A DNA stretch of 64,000 bases. Origin: Paraburkholderia bryophila. GTDB taxonomy: Bacteria > Pseudomonadota > Gammaproteobacteria > Burkholderiales > Burkholderiaceae. Made by a program: the position numbers and the translations under genes. The stretch's first letter is position 1. Every line of letters begins with the position of its first letter. The DNA lies in the NCBI RefSeq assembly GCF_003269035.1, contig NZ_QLTK01000014.1, positions 1 through 64,000 on the forward strand, in the 5' to 3' direction. The notes beneath the pieces were generated by a model, which worked only from the letters and a program-made list of their open reading frames with translations, searched no databases and was not told the origin of the DNA. Shown in pieces: positions 16,085 to 24,945 of the stretch.

Positions 16085-16672
16085 TTACTGCGGGAAGACC
16101 GGCTCGCCGAGCGTCAGCATCAAGCGATTCGCCCACGCGAAAATCGCCACCGTGTGGCTCAGATCGAGAATGGCGGCCGGCGTCAGACCGACCTCGCGAA
16201 GCGCATCGAGCGAGTCGCGGCCGATTGCGTCGGGCTGCAACGTCAGATCGATTGCGAAACGCACGATCGCGCGTTCACGCGCCGTCGTTCCCGCTGTCGC
16301 GGGATCCGCGAAAACCTGGTCGATCACATCGTTGCGCCGTGCCAGTTGCGTAAAGCGCTGCGCGTGGACCGACGCGCAATACACACAACCATTCACGCGC
16401 GACACGACCGTGCTCGCCAATTCCCGCTCGGCGCGCGACAACCCGCCGGGCGCATACATGATGCTGTTGAATGCGCCCGAACGTTGCCGGAGTATTTCCG
16501 GTTCGTGTACCAGTAGCAGGTAGTAATCCGAGGTCTTCGCTTTCGGATGACTCGTTTCGAGCACGGCGGTTTGTTCAGGGGACGCGTTATCGAGCGTGAC
16601 CGTGTCGAGCCATGCGGTCCAGTCGAGCGTCTCGGCGGTGAAGCCGTGCGGCTTATGCGTTGAATCCGTCAT
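16085..16672 (-). CDS. Alkylhydroperoxidase-domain protein, Avi_7169 family
   Basis: A 195-residue AhpD-like protein with a redox motif CVYCASVH (Cys 96, Cys 99, His 103) in the usual place, so it is likely an active thiol peroxidase or disulfide reductase. The N-terminal extension and the FTAETLDWTAWL motif fit the Avi_7169-type family. In other bacteria this family is found beside its Avi_7170 partner and a monooxygenase plus ABC transporter. Its ATG overlaps the stop of the partner gene (ATGA), so the two are coupled and probably form a complex or act in one pathway. Confidence 0.8.
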   Translation of the reverse strand: MTDSTHKPHGFTAETLDWTAWLDTVTLDNASPEQTAVLETSHPKAKTSDYYLLLVHEPEILRQRSGAFNSIMYAPGGLSRAERELASTVVSRVNGCVYCASVHAQRFTQLARRNDVIDQVFADPATAGTTARERAIVRFAIDLTLQPDAIGRDSLDALREVGLTPAAILDLSHTVAIFAWANRLMLTLGEPVFPQ

Positions 16673-17226
16673 GCGTTTTGCTCCAGTGCCTGCAATGCCT
16701 TGAGGGCGGCGACGACGCGCACCTGGTACGACACGAACGCCACCAGTTGCGCGAGCGCGACGATGGCCCGCGTGCCAAGGCCGGCCGTGACCAGCGTGTT
16801 CAGTTCGGCTTTGCCTGCCGCGGCCGGTTGGGTGATCAACGCTTGCGTGTGCGCGAGGATCGCGCCCAGTCGGGGATCGTCGGTCGCCACAGCGGTGACG
16901 CCTCTGGTTTCGATGGCAGCCAGCCGTGCGCTTACGTTTTGCGCCGTGTCGCCGCTCGCGGCCAGCAAGCGCTCGCGATACGCCGGGGCGGCGGCAACGG
17001 ACGGCGTCAGGAATGCCGCGTACCACGCCGCATACAGCCGTTCGACGAGCGTCAGATCGGCCACGTCCGGTGAGAACAGCGCGTCGTGGCTGGCTTGCGT
17101 GTAGCGGGTGGCGTCGGCGCGCGCGGCGCGCAGCGCGGCGACGCTGCCGCTCGCGTCCAGCCCGGCGAGTTGCGACACCAGGTCGGCGGCGAGCGGTGGG
17201 GAGTGAGCGAAAGGTTCGGTTGACAT
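16669..17226 (-). CDS. CMD domain protein, Avi_7170 family (Cys-free)
   Basis: A 185-residue protein of the carboxymuconolactone-decarboxylase/AhpD fold, Avi_7170-type. Family marks are LTLVERLYAAWYAAFLTPS, AYRERLLAA and the late DDPRLGAILAHTQALITQPAAAGKAEL. It contains no cysteine at all, so it cannot act as a thiol peroxidase; it is probably a structural partner of the adjacent CxxC protein, with which it overlaps by 4 bp. The start at 17226 is 20 nt after the monooxygenase stop. A frame running upstream to 17394 overlaps that gene and was not used. Confidence 0.75.
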   Translation of the reverse strand: MSTEPFAHSPPLAADLVSQLAGLDASGSVAALRAARADATRYTQASHDALFSPDVADLTLVERLYAAWYAAFLTPSVAAAPAYRERLLAASGDTAQNVSARLAAIETRGVTAVATDDPRLGAILAHTQALITQPAAAGKAELNTLVTAGLGTRAIVALAQLVAFVSYQVRVVAALKALQALEQNA

Positions 17227-17245
17227 GATCGATTCAGTGGGGAGG

Positions 17246-18727
17246 TCAGGGGGCGGTTGCCGTTGCATCGGCGTCGGACCATTCGTCGCCGTTGAGTTCG
17301 GCGGTGTCGAACGCGAGCAGGGCCTCGTAGTGCCGTTCGCGATCCGCGTCGAACAGCATGGCCGCAATGGCGCGCGCGAGGCGTTGCGCACCATCGCTGA
17401 TGGCGGGAATATCGCCGGCTACCTTGCCGTGTGTCAGGCTCGCCGCGTGGTTGAAGCAATGAATCCGCGAGAGCGCGTAATCGGTAGCCGGTTCACGCGA
17501 CTGAAACGCGAAATTGCGGTCGAGATCCGGCGACGACGCCAGCTCTTCGTTCGCTAATCCATCGGGATGCGTATAACGATCGCGCCAGCGCCGCACCCGC
17601 GGCGCAATGGCCGAAAATTCCGCGCGCGTATCGAGCTCCGAATGAAAACCGGTCGCGAAGATCAGAAAGTCGACCTCGTACCCGCCCTTCGGCGTCTCGA
17701 CCCGCAGCGTGTCGCCTTGCACCGTGACACGCTCCAGCGGACTGCCGAGATGAAAGCGTGCGTGTTCATGGCGCGACACACGTAACACGCTGTCGCGTGG
17801 CGGCGGCGTTTGCGACTGCGCGGAATAGTGCAGAAAACGCCACTTCCATTCGTCCGGCAGATGCAGAAAACCGTGCACCAGCCCAGGGCTGCCGATACCG
17901 GTGAGCTTGTTGATGCGTGGCAGCGCCGCACGCCGGATAAACAGATCGACGCTCGCCGCACCCGCTTCGAGCGCGCTCGCCGCATTGTCGAACGCGGAGG
18001 CGCTCGCGCCGACTACACCCACGCGACGGCCGCGCAACGCGGCGAAATCGATCTCGTCCGATGAGTGCGCGTACAACCGTTTCGGCAACGACTGCGCCAC
18101 GTCCGGCATGAACGGGCCGCCCAGACCTTCGCGCCCGGTTGCCAGCACCACATGACGCGCGAGCACCCGCTCGTGCACGGCGTGCGCGCCGGACACGACG
18201 TCGAGTTCGATCAGGCCGTCTTCGCGTGTCGCGACGCGGACGATGCGCGTCTCGTTGCGCACCGGCAGATCGAGCACGCGCCGATACCAGCGCAGATACG
18301 CCATCCATTGCGTGCGTGGAATCTTGTAGAGCGCCTCCCATTGTTCGCGGCCGAATTGCGCCTCGAACCACGCGCGAAACGTCAGCGCGGGCAAACGCAA
18401 CGCCGGGCCGGTGAGTTGTTTCGGCGAGCGCAACGTCTGCATGCGGGCGTAGGTGATCCACGGCCCTTCGCGTCCCTCTGCCGCCTGATCGAAGATGCAA
18501 TGATGGTGAATGCCGAGCAGGCGCAGTTCAGCGCTGGCCGTGAGCCCCGCCATGCCGCCGCCGATAATCGCGACATCGAGCACACGCTGCGTATCGACAT
18601 GCCGCGCCGGCACCCACGCGGGCGCTGGCAGTTCGAGCCACGCGAGATCGTCGCGCAGACGCGCTTCGAGCGCGGTGAGTCCGGCGGACGTCGGCGCCGG
18701 GTCGGGTCGTGCGGCGGACGTCGTCAT
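17246..18727 (-). CDS. FAD/NAD(P)-dependent monooxygenase-like oxidoreductase
   Basis: A 493-residue flavoprotein of the COG2072 class. It has a Rossmann FAD motif GGGMAG at about 56-61 and a second nucleotide-binding motif VGVVGASASAFDNA around 236-249, with an ATGREG motif between and an ATGFHSELD motif towards the end, as in flavin monooxygenases. An N-terminal extension of about 45 residues precedes the first Rossmann fold. It is the second gene of an operon headed by a LysR gene (4-bp overlap) and followed by the AhpD-like pair, so it probably oxidises the compound imported by the divergent ABC transporter. Confidence 0.8.
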   Translation of the reverse strand: MTTSAARPDPAPTSAGLTALEARLRDDLAWLELPAPAWVPARHVDTQRVLDVAIIGGGMAGLTASAELRLLGIHHHCIFDQAAEGREGPWITYARMQTLRSPKQLTGPALRLPALTFRAWFEAQFGREQWEALYKIPRTQWMAYLRWYRRVLDLPVRNETRIVRVATREDGLIELDVVSGAHAVHERVLARHVVLATGREGLGGPFMPDVAQSLPKRLYAHSSDEIDFAALRGRRVGVVGASASAFDNAASALEAGAASVDLFIRRAALPRINKLTGIGSPGLVHGFLHLPDEWKWRFLHYSAQSQTPPPRDSVLRVSRHEHARFHLGSPLERVTVQGDTLRVETPKGGYEVDFLIFATGFHSELDTRAEFSAIAPRVRRWRDRYTHPDGLANEELASSPDLDRNFAFQSREPATDYALSRIHCFNHAASLTHGKVAGDIPAISDGAQRLARAIAAMLFDADRERHYEALLAFDTAELNGDEWSDADATATAP

Positions 18728-19728
18728 GCCGGCACTCCTGTTGGATGAGGTTGAAGGGGGTGGGCGCCGCGCGCCATCAGCAGATCGTGGTGCGACGCCG
18801 GGTGCTGGACCGCATCCGGCAACAGGTCGAGCGAGACCCGCACCAACGCGTCGATCAACGCGCGCGCGTCGGCGCCGAGCGCCTTGCCGGGCAGCGTGAC
18901 GACGCCGTAAAGAAACGGAATAGCCGCAGCGATGGGTCGCACCACGGTGCCGTCGATCCGCGTACCGAATGCGGTAGCGGGATCGACGAGCGCCACGCCG
19001 AGTTGCGCCTGAGCCGCCATCACCGCATTCAGCGACGCATTGGTTTCGAGCGCGATGCGCGGATGCAGGCCGGCTTCGTTAAACGCCGCGTCGATCCGGC
19101 GCCGCAGACGGTAGCGATTGGCCACCGTCACCAGCGGATGCTTCGCGATCTCAGGCAAGGTCAACAGATCGTGGCCTGCCAGCGGATGCGCGTCATGCAG
19201 CACGGCCACGCAAGGTGCTTCGAACAGATAGTGAATGTCGAGCGTGGCGTGGTCGAGCGGCAGCGTCGCGATACCGAGCTCGACGGTTCGCGCCAGCAAG
19301 GCCTGCACGACGTGTTCCGCAGAGGCACTGCGCAGTTGCACGTCGAGCGGCGTGTCGCGCGTGGCCAGCGCCGCGATCGCGCGTGGCACCAGCGCGGCGC
19401 CGAGCGCGGGCGTGGCGGCGATCCGCAGCGGCGTGGCCGCGTCGGCGCCGATCGCCTGCGCGCTGGCGCGGATCGCGGCGAGTCCGACCAGCGAGCGCTC
19501 CACTTCGTCGTAAAGGAGAAACGCGCGCTGCGTCGGCGTCACGCGCGGCCCTTTGCGATCGAACAACGCGTAGCCGATCTCCTGTTCGAGTTCCTGGATC
19601 ATGCGCGTAATGACGGGCTGCGAGCGGCCGACGAGGCGACCCGCGCCCGTCATGCTGCCCGCCGACATCACTGCTGAAAAAGCCTCGAGATGATGCAACT
19701 CCATCGGTCGATCCGTGGTTCCGTTCAT
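18724..19728 (-). CDS. LysR family regulator of the monooxygenase operon
   Basis: A LysR-type regulator with its helix-turn-helix at the N-terminus (LHHLEAFSAVMSAGSMTGAGRLVGRSQPVITRMIQELEQEIGYALF) and an effector domain from about residue 95. Unusually for the family, it is the first gene of the operon it probably controls, with its stop overlapping the monooxygenase start. An internal ATG (residue 9, 19704) is a possible alternative start. The divergent ABC transporter genes start about 320 bp away, so the regulator may control both arms. Confidence 0.88.
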   Translation of the reverse strand: MNGTTDRPMELHHLEAFSAVMSAGSMTGAGRLVGRSQPVITRMIQELEQEIGYALFDRKGPRVTPTQRAFLLYDEVERSLVGLAAIRASAQAIGADAATPLRIAATPALGAALVPRAIAALATRDTPLDVQLRSASAEHVVQALLARTVELGIATLPLDHATLDIHYLFEAPCVAVLHDAHPLAGHDLLTLPEIAKHPLVTVANRYRLRRRIDAAFNEAGLHPRIALETNASLNAVMAAQAQLGVALVDPATAFGTRIDGTVVRPIAAAIPFLYGVVTLPGKALGADARALIDALVRVSLDLLPDAVQHPASHHDLLMARGAHPLQPHPTGVPA

Positions 19729-20052
19729 GTCTGCGGTGCATTGTAGGGGCCGGTGAATGCGAAATTCTTATAATAAATTGGGCTATACAAAGCAGGTTTT
19801 TAACCATTGCCAGCGACGTATGCGCCGCAGCCGGATCATGAATCGCATTCGGGAAATTCGATAAAACCCTTGAAATACAGGTGCTTTATGAACGGATGGC
19901 CAGCCCGCGAGCACCCCGGAGAAGCGTGTCCACGCGTCGGCCTCATAAGCTTTTCTTCAAACGGGGAATAAGGTTCGACGCTTATCTTCGTTGGCCCGTT
20001 TCCTGGCGACATGGTTTCATCGTTGGACTCTATTTCAAGGTGTGAGACCAGC
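19729..20052. other. Divergent promoter region between LysR and the ABC transporter
   Basis: An AT-rich segment at 19765-19800 contains TATAAT (19769-19774) and is the likely place for promoters and LysR binding. The rest shows nothing clear. The frame of the binding-protein gene extends upstream to 20011 but the segment there is not signal-peptide-like. Confidence 0.4.
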
Positions 20053-21282
20053 ATGGCGATTGTCGGAAAGCAAACGGGAACTCAGGCGCACACGTGGCGC
20101 GGCAGGGGGCGCGCGTTAGCGACGCTGGTGGCGCTGGTGGCGACAAGCGTAGTCGGCACGTTCGCCCCGGCGAGCGAGGTGATTGCTGCGAACGCCACGA
20201 ATACGGCCGCCGAGCCGTATTGGGTCGGCGTGACCGGTCCGTTGAGCGGACAGGATGCGCAGTACGGCGAGCAGTGGAAGCGCGGTTTCGATCTCGCGCT
20301 GGAGCAGATCAACGGCAACGGCGGCATCAACGGTCATAAGCTGCGATACGATTTCGAGGACAGCCGCAGCGATCCGCGCCAGGCGGTGCAGATTGCGCAG
20401 AAGTTCGTCGACGACAAGCGCATTCTGGTCGAACTGGGCGATCTGTCGAGCGGCGCCTCGATGGCCGCTTCGCCGGTTTATCAGCGTGGCGGCCTGGTGC
20501 AGTTCGGCTTCACCAATTCGCACCCGGACTTTACGAAGGGCGGCGACTATATGTGGAGCACGGCGATCAGCCAGGCGGAAGAGCAACCGATGCTGGCGCA
20601 CTACGTCACCACCGGTCTCGGCTTCAAGAAAATTGCAGTGCTGTATCTGAACACCGACTGGGGCCGCACCAGCAAGGACATCTTCGCGAAGGCGGCAAGC
20701 GCCGACGGCGCGCAGGTCGTCGCCGCCGAAGGGTATCAACCGAACGAAAAGGATTTTCGCGCGACGCTCACGCGCATTCGCAGCGCGAATCCGGATTCGA
20801 TCGTGCTGATCTCCTACTACTCGGACGGCGCGCAGATCGTGCGGCAGGCGCGCGCGGCCGGCGTGCATGAGCCGATCGCCGCGGTGGGTTCGGTGTATTC
20901 GCCGAAATTCCTCGATCTGGGCGGCGCGTCGGTGAACGGCGTATTCACGGAATCGAATTTCTTCCCCGGCGATCCGCGTCCGGAGGTGCAGAGCTTCGTC
21001 ACGCGATACCGCGCGAAATATGGCGCCGATCCGGACACGTTCGCCGCGCGCGCCTACGACGCGATGATTCTGGCGGGCGAAGTGATTCGCCGTTACGGTG
21101 CGAATCGCACGGCCGTCCACGACGGGTTCGCGAAAATCGACAACGTACCGAGCGTGATCTTCGGCACATTCCGTTTCGATCCGCAAACGCGGCGCGTGGC
21201 GGGCGCGAAGAATCTCGAACTGGTCGTGAAGGACGGCAAGTTCGCGCTGTGGGACGGCGCGCGTGCGGCGCGCACGCAATGA
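20053..21282 (+). CDS. Branched-chain-type ABC transporter binding protein
   Basis: A 409-residue periplasmic binding protein of the LivJ/HAAT family. It has a signal peptide (RALATLVALVATSVVGTF...), then YWVGVTGPLSGQDAQYGEQW, NGNGGINGHKLRY, DSRSDPRQAVQIAQKFVDD and the usual second lobe (FRATLTRIRSANPDSIVLISYYSDGAQIVRQAR). It delivers a substrate to the permease encoded next. Despite the family name, many members bind aromatic acids, amides or other small molecules. Here the substrate is probably that of the divergent monooxygenase operon. The start at 20053 was chosen over 20011 because it gives a normal signal peptide. Confidence 0.9.
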   Translation: MAIVGKQTGTQAHTWRGRGRALATLVALVATSVVGTFAPASEVIAANATNTAAEPYWVGVTGPLSGQDAQYGEQWKRGFDLALEQINGNGGINGHKLRYDFEDSRSDPRQAVQIAQKFVDDKRILVELGDLSSGASMAASPVYQRGGLVQFGFTNSHPDFTKGGDYMWSTAISQAEEQPMLAHYVTTGLGFKKIAVLYLNTDWGRTSKDIFAKAASADGAQVVAAEGYQPNEKDFRATLTRIRSANPDSIVLISYYSDGAQIVRQARAAGVHEPIAAVGSVYSPKFLDLGGASVNGVFTESNFFPGDPRPEVQSFVTRYRAKYGADPDTFAARAYDAMILAGEVIRRYGANRTAVHDGFAKIDNVPSVIFGTFRFDPQTRRVAGAKNLELVVKDGKFALWDGARAARTQ

Positions 21283-21322
21283 CGGCTTCGCGGGTAGTGA
21301 CTTCGAACAGGAGTGAACGGCG

Positions 21323-23146
21323 ATGAGCGCCTGGTTCGACTACACGATCAACGGGCTGATCGTCGGCAATATCTATGCGTTGCTGGCGGTCGGACTCGCG
21401 CTGATTTTCGGCGTCTCGCATCTGATCAATTTCGCGCACGGCTCCGTGTACATGGTCGGCGGTTTCATCGGCTGGCTGTGCCTGACGCGGCTCGGCTGGC
21501 CGCTGCCGGTCGCCTTGCTCGCCACGCTCACAGGGTGCGCGTTGCTCGGCATGCTGATCGAACGCATCGGCCTGCGGCCGCTGCAGGGCGCGGCACGCAT
21601 CGCGCCGTTGCTCGCGACGATCGGGATCAGCTTCGTGCTCGATCAACTGGCGCAGATCGTGTTCGGTCCGGACCCGCGTCCGGTGCCGAGCACGTTGCCG
21701 GACTGGTCGATCTCGATCGGCGGCGCGACGCTCGGCTCGCTCGATCTGCTGATCGCCGCCACGGGTATCGGCGCGGCCGCCGTGCTGTACGTGTTTCTGC
21801 GCTTCACGCGGCTCGGCTGGGCAGTGCGCGCGACCGCGCAGGACCGCGACGCCGCGCAGCAAATGGGCGTCAACGTGCATGCGGTGAACCGCGCGGTCTT
21901 CGCGATTGCGTGCGGGCTCGGTGGCTTGAGCGGCTTGTTGGTCGGCATGTACTACAACAGCATCGACCCCGCCATGGGCTTTCAGGCGACGCTCAAGGGC
22001 GTGGTCGCGCTGTTGATCGGCGGCCTGGGCAACGTGCCCGGCGCGATCGCGGGGAGCCTGTTGCTGGGTCTCGTCGAGAGTTACGGCGTGGCGTTGTTCG
22101 GCACGAGCTACCGGGACCTGTTCGCGTTCGTGTTGCTGCTGGCGTTCCTCGTCTGGCGGCCGAACGGTCTGTTCAGCTCGAACCGGCGTTTGCCGCCCGA
22201 GCCGTTGACCGGCACGTTTCTATCGTTTGGCCGCGCGTTGCGCGTGCCGCGTAGCGTGTTGATTGCGGTGACGTTGCTGGCGTTCGCGCTGCCACTGGTG
22301 GCGCCGTCGCCGTATTTGCTGCAAACGCTGACGAACGGCTGGATCTATGGGTTGCTCGCGTTGAGCCTGACGCTGGTGGCCGGCACGGTCGGGCAGATTT
22401 CGTTGGGACATGCCGCGTTGCTGTTGATCGGCGCATATGGTTCGGCGTTGCTGTCGGTGAATCTCGGCTGGTCGCCCGCGTTGACGATTCCGCTCGCGGG
22501 CGTGATCACGGCCTTGCTCGGCACGCTGTTGATCTATCCGTCGTTCCGCTTGCGCGGCCACTATGTGTCGATTGCCACGCTGGGGATCGGCGAGATCGTC
22601 GGGCTGGTCGTGCTGAACTGGGACAGCCTCACGCGCGGGCCGATCGGCATCACCGGTATTGCGCCGCTCTCGCTGTTCGGCTGGCAGGTGACCAGCGCAC
22701 GCTCGGTTTACTGGTTCGCGCTGGCGGTGCTGGTGGTGCTGGCCCTGTTGCAGGTTCGTCTGCTGCGTTCGCATCTAGGCCGTACATGGCGCGCGATTCG
22801 CGAGGACGACGTGGCGGCGCGTGCCTACGGCGTGCGGCCGAATCGCTACAAGGCGATCGCGTTCGCGTGCGGCGGTTTCGCGGCGGGGATCGGCGGTGCG
22901 ATCGCCGCGCATCTGTACAGCTACATCAACTATCAGACCTTCGATTCCCAGGTGTCGATTCTCGCGCTGACGATGGTGATACTCGGCGGCCTGGGCAGCG
23001 TGGCCGGCGCGGTGGTGGGCGCCGTCGCACTGATCAGTCTGCCGGAACTATTCCGCTTCGCGGCCGATTACCGGATGCTGATCTATGGCGTCGTGCTGCT
23101 TCTGCTGGTGCGTTTCCGGCCGCAAGGTCTGTTCGGCACGGCATGA
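21323..23146 (+). CDS. Fused LivH-LivM type ABC permease
   Basis: A 607-residue fusion of the two permease subunits of a branched-chain-type importer. The LivH half (about 1-290) starts FDYTINGLIVGNIYALLAVGLALIFG, with NFAHGSVYMVGGF and the GLGNVPGAIAGSLLLG coupling region. The LivM half (about 310-607) has TLVAGTVGQISLGHAALLL, RAIREDDVAARAYGV and GGLGSVAGAVVGA. About 16 membrane segments are expected. The fusion guarantees a 1:1 ratio of the halves. It lies 40 nt after the binding-protein gene. Confidence 0.92.
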   Translation: MSAWFDYTINGLIVGNIYALLAVGLALIFGVSHLINFAHGSVYMVGGFIGWLCLTRLGWPLPVALLATLTGCALLGMLIERIGLRPLQGAARIAPLLATIGISFVLDQLAQIVFGPDPRPVPSTLPDWSISIGGATLGSLDLLIAATGIGAAAVLYVFLRFTRLGWAVRATAQDRDAAQQMGVNVHAVNRAVFAIACGLGGLSGLLVGMYYNSIDPAMGFQATLKGVVALLIGGLGNVPGAIAGSLLLGLVESYGVALFGTSYRDLFAFVLLLAFLVWRPNGLFSSNRRLPPEPLTGTFLSFGRALRVPRSVLIAVTLLAFALPLVAPSPYLLQTLTNGWIYGLLALSLTLVAGTVGQISLGHAALLLIGAYGSALLSVNLGWSPALTIPLAGVITALLGTLLIYPSFRLRGHYVSIATLGIGEIVGLVVLNWDSLTRGPIGITGIAPLSLFGWQVTSARSVYWFALAVLVVLALLQVRLLRSHLGRTWRAIREDDVAARAYGVRPNRYKAIAFACGGFAAGIGGAIAAHLYSYINYQTFDSQVSILALTMVILGGLGSVAGAVVGAVALISLPELFRFAADYRMLIYGVVLLLLVRFRPQGLFGTA

Positions 23147-23159
23147 GGACAACGACATC

Positions 23160-24068
23160 ATGAATCGAAACACGGAAACCGCTCGCGACATTCTGTTCGA
23201 CGTGCGCCGCGTGACGCGCCGTTTCGACGGACTGACCGCGGTGGATGGCGTCAGCCTCTCGGTCGCGCGCGGCGAATGCGTCAGCGTGATCGGGCCGAAC
23301 GGCGCGGGCAAGTCGACGTTGTTCAATCTGCTGACCGGCATGGATGTGCCGGACGAAGGCGAAGTGCGCCTCGACGGCGAAGACGTGACGGGCACCTCGC
23401 CGGAACGTCTCGCGGCTCGCGGCGTGGCGCGTACGTTTCAGCATGGCCGCGTGTTCGGCAACCTGAGCGTGCTGGATAACGTGCTGATCGGCGCGCACTC
23501 GCGGCTCGCGCTGACGCGTCCCGGCTGGCCGGTGGTCGGCGCGTTCGCCGAAGTGGCGCGCGCGCTTGTCAGGCCGGCCTCGGTGCGGCGCGAGGAAGAG
23601 GCGCTACGCGCGGATGCCGAGGCGATCATCGCGCGTTTCGGCACGCGCTTGACGCCGCGCATCGATCAGCCGGCGCACAGTCTTTCGTATGCGAACCGGC
23701 GCCGCGTGGAAATCGCACGCGCGTTGGCGTTACGGCCGCGCATGGTGCTGCTCGACGAGCCGACCGCCGGCATGAACGAATCGGAGACGGCCGAAATGCT
23801 CGAACTGATTCTGGAACTGAAGCGCGACGGTCTGACGATCCTGCTGATCGAACACAAGCTCGATCTGGTGATGCGTTTATCGGACCACGTGATCGTGCTC
23901 GACGACGGCAAGAAAATCGCCGCCGGTTTGCCCGACGACGTGCGCAACGACCCCGCGGTGATCGAGGCCTACCTCGGCCACCGGCAGGTCGGCACGCAAG
24001 GCGGACGCAATGAAAGCATTGCCACGGCGCCGCACGAGTCTGCCGTTATCGCCGCACAGCATGGATGA
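23160..24068 (+). CDS. LivG-type ABC transporter ATP-binding protein
   Basis: A 302-residue ATPase of the branched-chain family. Walker A is GPNGAGKST, the LivG marks GVARTFQHGRVFGNLSVLDNVLIG follow, and the Walker B segment reads MVLLDEPTAGMNESE. The usual LSYGQQR signature is altered to LSYANRRRVEIARAL, which keeps its length but loses the Gly-Gln. A Gly/Ser-rich C-terminal tail of about 25 residues is extra. The start at 23160 is 13 nt after the permease stop. Confidence 0.9.
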   Translation: MNRNTETARDILFDVRRVTRRFDGLTAVDGVSLSVARGECVSVIGPNGAGKSTLFNLLTGMDVPDEGEVRLDGEDVTGTSPERLAARGVARTFQHGRVFGNLSVLDNVLIGAHSRLALTRPGWPVVGAFAEVARALVRPASVRREEEALRADAEAIIARFGTRLTPRIDQPAHSLSYANRRRVEIARALALRPRMVLLDEPTAGMNESETAEMLELILELKRDGLTILLIEHKLDLVMRLSDHVIVLDDGKKIAAGLPDDVRNDPAVIEAYLGHRQVGTQGGRNESIATAPHESAVIAAQHG

Positions 24069-24128
24069 CGGCCCGCGATCAGCCGACATGAGCACTCCCT
24101 CACCGTTGCACCAACCAACCGCTTCGCC

Positions 24129-24869
24129 ATGACAGAACCGCTTCTCAAACTCGACCGGGTCGATACGTATTACGGCCAGATTCAGGTCCACTTCGGCGTG
24201 AGCCTCGAAGTGCCGCACGGCGAGATCGTCAGCTTGCTGGGCGGCAATGCGAGCGGTAAATCGACCGCGATGAAGATCATCCTGGGTTTGCACCGGCCGC
24301 GCTCGGGCACGATCAGCTTCGACGGCGAGCCGATTAACGGCTTGCTCACGCCGCAGATCGTGCGGCGCGGTATCGCGTCCGTCCCCGAAGCGCGCCGGCT
24401 GTTCGGCGATATGAGCGTGCGCGAGAATCTGCTGATGGGCGCATTCACGCGACGCGACCGTGACGGCATCGCGCAGGATTACGAGCGGATGCTGGAGCTG
24501 TTTCCGCGTGTGAAGGAGCGACTCGCGCAGCGGGCCGGCACATTGTCGGGCGGCGAGCAGCAGATGCTGGCCATGGCGCGTGCGTTGATGAGCCGCCCCA
24601 AACTCGTCTGCATGGATGAACCGACAATGGGTTTGTCGCCGCTCTATGTCGACAAGGTGCTCGATCTGATTCGTACGCTGAACCAGCAGGGCGTGACGTT
24701 TTTCATGGTCGAGCAGAACGCGAGTCTGGCGTTGCAGATCGCGCATCGCGGCTACGTGTTGCAGACCGGACGCGTGGTGTTGTCGGGCGAGGCCGGCGCG
24801 TTGCTGGGCGACCGGCGGATTCGCGACGCGTATCTGGGTGGCGCGTTGGCGGCCGAGACGGCGTCGTGA
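24129..24869 (+). CDS. LivF-type ABC transporter ATP-binding protein
   Basis: A 246-residue ATPase, the second nucleotide-binding subunit of the importer. It shows DTYYGQIQVHFGVSLEVPHGEIVSLLGGNASGKST (Walker A with an unusual GGNASGKST), PEARRLFGDMSVRENLLMGAF, the intact signature LSGGEQQMLAMARAL and Walker B LVCMDEPTMGLSP. It closes the transporter operon 60 nt after the LivG-type gene. Confidence 0.92.
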   Translation: MTEPLLKLDRVDTYYGQIQVHFGVSLEVPHGEIVSLLGGNASGKSTAMKIILGLHRPRSGTISFDGEPINGLLTPQIVRRGIASVPEARRLFGDMSVRENLLMGAFTRRDRDGIAQDYERMLELFPRVKERLAQRAGTLSGGEQQMLAMARALMSRPKLVCMDEPTMGLSPLYVDKVLDLIRTLNQQGVTFFMVEQNASLALQIAHRGYVLQTGRVVLSGEAGALLGDRRIRDAYLGGALAAETAS

Positions 24870-24881
24870 AGGGATGGCAAT

Positions 24882-24932
24882 GCCGTGCGTGGCTTGGCGA
24901 GGGGGGCGTTTGCGTTGTGACGCACGCACGGC
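24882..24932. terminator. Long-loop inverted repeat between convergent genes
   Basis: GCCGTGCGTG (24882-24891) and CACGCACGGC (24923-24932) form a perfect 10-bp stem with a 31-nt loop, between the LivF-type gene and the convergent VOC gene. There is no T run; terminator function is uncertain. Confidence 0.35.
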
Positions 24933-24945
24933 GTGCTTTAGCGGA

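Noticed and set aside
20116..21279. 387-codon minus-strand frame opposite the ABC binding protein
   Set aside because: Shadow of the binding protein gene; Arg-rich without a domain.
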